DNA from: an uncultured Bacteroidales bacterium
Lineage (GTDB): Bacteria; Bacteroidota; Bacteroidia; Bacteroidales; Paludibacteraceae
Direction of reading: 5' to 3'
NCBI GenBank assembly: GCA_937891905.1
Contig: CALATT010000051.1
Location: forward strand, 1-64,000
Length of the DNA stretch: 64,000 nucleotides
Shown here: piece by piece, positions 61,067 to 64,000 of the stretch
How the letters are laid out: each line of letters begins with the position of its first letter
Position numbering within the stretch: the stretch's first letter is position 1
Program-made: the position numbers and the translations under genes
The notes under the pieces: model-generated
The model's input: only the letters and a program-made list of their open reading frames with translations
The model's database searches: none
What the model was told of the DNA's origin: nothing

Positions 61067-63364
61067 TTAGTCGAATGTTACAAATGGGAACGATTGAATA
61101 TCCTCTTCATACACCCGCAGCAAGTCACTCATCGTCTCGCCACGCATCACCAAGTGACCAATACGATCATAGGCTGTACGGAAAGCATGCACTTCCTCGC
61201 CTATCTGCGGATAAATATCGCACGCCACCACCTCCTTACATGACGGTATTTGGCGTCCTTTCACCACACCTGTCTGCGTAGAGAAAGGAGTAAACACCAA
61301 CGCAGGATAAAGAGCTTGTACAGGTATCTCTGGCAGCGATAATCCACACGCGCCGCAGAGTATGTATTCGTAGTAATTGATTCCAAAACACTCGCTCACC
61401 AATTCAGGCAAACATGTAGCACCCGCGCGCGCACCAATCTCCAGCACATACACCTTATCATCACTCAGGATAAAATCCGCATTGATAGCACAGTTATCTA
61501 TTTGCAAAGCGGCTATACATTTGCGCAACTGTTCCTCCACATCTGCCTGCAACGATTGTTCCGATGAATAGGGCGCAAAATGCCCCACAGGAATACCACT
61601 TGCACCGCGATAAATAAGATCCCCGTGTAGCATCACAAACTGCAACTCACCATTGCGCACATATGCCTGCGCACCAAATTCCTCTCCATCCACAAACTGC
61701 TCCAGAACCATACTACTCGCATGCGTGTACGACTGTACCTCCGCATAAGCTGCTCGAAGGGTCGTCTCATCTCGACACACCACTACCCCTTTGCTACCAC
61801 TACCATCCACAATCTTCAGCACCACAGGATAACCCAATTCGGTTGCTGCCATTAGCATAGATTCCTCAGAAAAAACTTCCCTATAGGCAGCCGTGCGCAC
61901 GCCCTCACGCGCAAAGGCGTTTTTCATCAGCAATTTATTGCTCGACACTACAGAAGACTCGTAACTGGGGCCCAACAAACCCAACGCGTCCACCACCTTA
62001 CCTATCGTAGGCAAGATAAAATCCGACCCACAACCTACTATCGCGTCTATCTCTTCTTCCTTCGCTATGCCAATCACCGCCTCAGCGTCCATAATATCCA
62101 CATCATACCATTGCGAGGCCAACGCATAACCAGGGTAATCACCAGGATAACCCAACACCACCACTCTACAACCCATCTCTCGTGCCGTTTGTATGAGCGG
62201 ATATTGATAGCGACCACCACCCAACACCATAACCGTCTTACCACGAAGTGTCTCAAATCGTCCGTTGGAATCGCAATAAATGAAATATCCACTCCTATCG
62301 CCGCTACAAGTCAAAGCGCGTATCTCCGTATCCGTCTGCTCAGCACAAACAATACTCGCATATTGCGACGCATGCGTGATATATGACTGCACCTCTGGTG
62401 TCTCGGCACTCAAGAAATGAACACCACTATACGCATTTTTCGTCTTCACAGGCACCACCTCCATACCAAGTGCCACTTCAATCACTCCTTGCACAAAATC
62501 ATACCCCGTACTCAGACGAACCAAATCGCTACCAATAAAATCACCACCCATTCGTCCGCCTATCTCCATCACCACCACACGACCCTCAGCGGTAATCTTA
62601 TACTCCGCATGACTCGCACCATTAGTAAGCGCCAAAGCATCCAAGGCACGCATAGTGATCGCATAAATATCGTCTTGCTTCGCTGCTGGTAAGTTAGAAG
62701 GTTGGTGGTGAGCCAACTCCACAAAATGCGGAGCTCCGGTTGTCTCTTTATCAGTAATCTGCAGCGCGTAGTGCGTGCCCCTACACGATAACATCTCCAC
62801 ACTGATCTCGCGTCCCTCAATAAACTCCTCCACCATTGCTTCGCCCTTAAAAGACACACGCACTGCCTCCTTAATAGCAGCTTCCAATTGTGCCTTATCC
62901 TCCACCTTACTCACCGCCAAACTGCCACTCCTATCCGACGGCTTCACAATAAGCGGAAAAGACATATACTCCAGTGCTTTCTCGTCGTATTCATGCACAC
63001 ATACATAGCGAGGACAATCCACTCCCGCGCCACTGAGCGCTTGACGCATCAGATACTTATTATTAGCACCCAAAGCCGCAGCATAACTATTCCCCGCCAA
63101 TCCCATCTGCTCTGCCACATACGCCACTGTAGGCGCCGCCACATCGCTCGCTATCGTACATATACCATCTATCTTCTCCTCGCGGCAGATAGCCAAAATA
63201 GTCTCTTTCTCCACAATAGAGATAGGATAGAATACATCGCATAAATCGCGACACACTGCTCCTTCTTCCCACGCAAAGCAAAGCGTACGCAACCCCATAT
63301 TGTGGGCGCGTTCTATCAAGGGTTTCTGCAAATAACCGGCTCCTATAATGGCTAATGTCTTCAT
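61067..63364 (-). CDS. Tandem fusion of two ATP-grasp ligase modules
   Basis: A 765-residue protein made of two complete ATP-grasp units. Unit 1 (about 1-375) has a Rossmann-like pre-domain (LAIIGAGYLQKPLI), PLIVKPSDRSGSLAVSK, EEFIEGREISVEML and metal/ATP loop VVMEIGGRMGGDFIGSDLV. Unit 2 (about 383-765) repeats the order: VMVLGGGRYQYPLIQ, PVVLKIVDGSGSKGVVV, LEQFVDGEEFGAQAYV and VYVLEIGARAGATCLPELV. ATP-grasp enzymes join a carboxylate to an amine or other nucleophile through an acyl phosphate. Both loops look intact, so two reactions or a two-step ligation are possible. No link to carbamoyl-phosphate synthase beyond the fold is seen. Position in the amino-sugar cluster suggests conjugation of an amino acid or acid group to the glycan. 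Confidence 0.85.
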   Translation of the reverse strand: MKTLAIIGAGYLQKPLIERAHNMGLRTLCFAWEEGAVCRDLCDVFYPISIVEKETILAICREEKIDGICTIASDVAAPTVAYVAEQMGLAGNSYAAALGANNKYLMRQALSGAGVDCPRYVCVHEYDEKALEYMSFPLIVKPSDRSGSLAVSKVEDKAQLEAAIKEAVRVSFKGEAMVEEFIEGREISVEMLSCRGTHYALQITDKETTGAPHFVELAHHQPSNLPAAKQDDIYAITMRALDALALTNGASHAEYKITAEGRVVVMEIGGRMGGDFIGSDLVRLSTGYDFVQGVIEVALGMEVVPVKTKNAYSGVHFLSAETPEVQSYITHASQYASIVCAEQTDTEIRALTCSGDRSGYFIYCDSNGRFETLRGKTVMVLGGGRYQYPLIQTAREMGCRVVVLGYPGDYPGYALASQWYDVDIMDAEAVIGIAKEEEIDAIVGCGSDFILPTIGKVVDALGLLGPSYESSVVSSNKLLMKNAFAREGVRTAAYREVFSEESMLMAATELGYPVVLKIVDGSGSKGVVVCRDETTLRAAYAEVQSYTHASSMVLEQFVDGEEFGAQAYVRNGELQFVMLHGDLIYRGASGIPVGHFAPYSSEQSLQADVEEQLRKCIAALQIDNCAINADFILSDDKVYVLEIGARAGATCLPELVSECFGINYYEYILCGACGLSLPEIPVQALYPALVFTPFSTQTGVVKGRQIPSCKEVVACDIYPQIGEEVHAFRTAYDRIGHLVMRGETMSDLLRVYEEDIQSFPFVTFD

Positions 63365-64000
63365 TCTACTTGAATCTGAATTAAAGCATAGTTACTATTA
63401 TGACATATGGGACGAATCTTGGTTTTTACACCATAATGCTTCTCTATCTGCTCACATATACGCGGTATGGCCGTACGAGGCTGGTGATACTCAACCGATG
63501 TAAATACATACATATCATCACGCAATAACACACGATAGCTATCACCTACATGCCTATGCAGTGGACACCAAGTTAACCATCCTAAGGTATATTTTTTATA
63601 TGGCAGTGCCCATATATTCCATGGATTAGCACCTTCCATTCGCATAGCAGAACCAAGCGTCATCACATATGCATCACTCGGCACATAACTCAGCACTGGT
63701 AACTGCTGTTCACGCCATACATACCTATTATGTTTAGCTATGATCACTTCGTTATGTATCTGCCATACATACCATCCACTCAAAACAACCATCACCACGC
63801 CTATTCCCCACCTACGCTTTAGTCCTGTTGTCTTAGGCAGTAACATAAAATCCGTCACCAAAAGGGGCAGTAACATACAGATAAACACCCTATATTTCAA
63901 GAATCCATCCATACTCACATGCACTATCAATGCCGCCACAAAGAGCGAATAAGCAATCAAGAAAATATATTTGGTCTTATTACCTGTCGTTAGAATCATC
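63361..64000 (-). CDS. Polytopic membrane protein, C-terminal part (incomplete at the window edge)
   Basis: The frame is open to the last base and the Met at 63999 is probably internal. About 212 residues are seen: three or four spans, then a soluble region of about 110 residues (from PVLSYVPSDAYVMTLGSAMRM). The layout, membrane spans followed by a small soluble C-terminal domain, matches the 531-residue GT-C-like protein at 56137. It overlaps the ATP-grasp gene by four bases (ATGA) and is therefore in the same operon. Function unknown. Confidence 0.55.
   Translation of the reverse strand, partial: MILTTGNKTKYIFLIAYSLFVAALIVHVSMDGFLKYRVFICMLLPLLVTDFMLLPKTTGLKRRWGIGVVMVVLSGWYVWQIHNEVIIAKHNRYVWREQQLPVLSYVPSDAYVMTLGSAMRMEGANPWNIWALPYKKYTLGWLTWCPLHRHVGDSYRVLLRDDMYVFTSVEYHQPRTAIPRICEQIEKHYGVKTKIRPICHNSNYALIQIQVE

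Overview
The window looks like chromosomal DNA of a gut-type Bacteroidales (Bacteroidota), probably an uncultured lineage near Paludibacteraceae or Prevotella; I infer this from gene families and have no 16S. The supporting signs are Bacteroidota-type promoters (TTG, 20 nt, TAnnTTTG) in front of at least ten genes, a hybrid two-component sensor/AraC regulator, the Bacteroidota families DUF4827 and DUF4296, and secreted proteins ending in a type IX secretion-like C-terminal domain. No phage, plasmid, IS or CRISPR was recognised.

Layout. 1-5.3 kb (+): tail of a polyamine-binding protein, a large TPR protein and an outer-membrane barrel. 5.4-6.7 kb (-): a lone AAA/DUF4143 ATPase with 32-bp repeats over its promoter. 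6.9-21 kb (-): a pectin block made of a 4044-residue pectate lyase mega-protein, a small protein with a sorting-like tail and a GH105 unsaturated-uronyl hydrolase. 21.3 kb: tRNA-Leu(TAA). 21.5-27.7 kb (-): uxaB-uxaA-comF-nadB-NlpC/P60. 27.9-31 kb (+): ychF, a Ca2+/cation antiporter, a PH-like membrane protein and an XRE regulator. 31-33.3 kb (-): a split chromate-type transporter, udk and hpf. 33.5-36.4 kb (+): a T9SS-type pectin methylesterase. 36.5-45.7 kb (+): CofE-like ligase, rfbA, HTCS regulator, FKBP-like lipoprotein, DUF4827, glmM, surE and a small membrane protein. 45.6-52.1 kb (-): rsfS-ftsH-M16 protease-lpxB. 52.2-55 kb (+): a SAM-II riboswitch with an intrinsic terminator, then metK-lspA-DUF4296. 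55-64 kb (-): a surface-glycan cluster ending in holA.

How the genes work together. Pectin would be de-esterified outside the cell by the CE8 enzyme and cut by the PL1 domain. The resulting unsaturated oligomers would be trimmed by the GH105 lipoprotein, and galacturonate would enter the UxaB/UxaA route. No SusC/SusD pair is present; the two big enzymes carry a related C-terminal sorting domain instead. The right-hand cluster combines an RffA/ArnB-type sugar aminotransferase, a hexapeptide acyltransferase, a polyprenyl-phosphate GT2, two half-size EamA proteins, GT-C-like membrane proteins and a fused double ATP-grasp ligase. Together these suggest that an amino sugar is made, loaded on a lipid, flipped and transferred, possibly with an amide-linked decoration.

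Limits: all functions come from reading motifs and from family knowledge; no database search was run. Domain positions marked 'about' are estimates.
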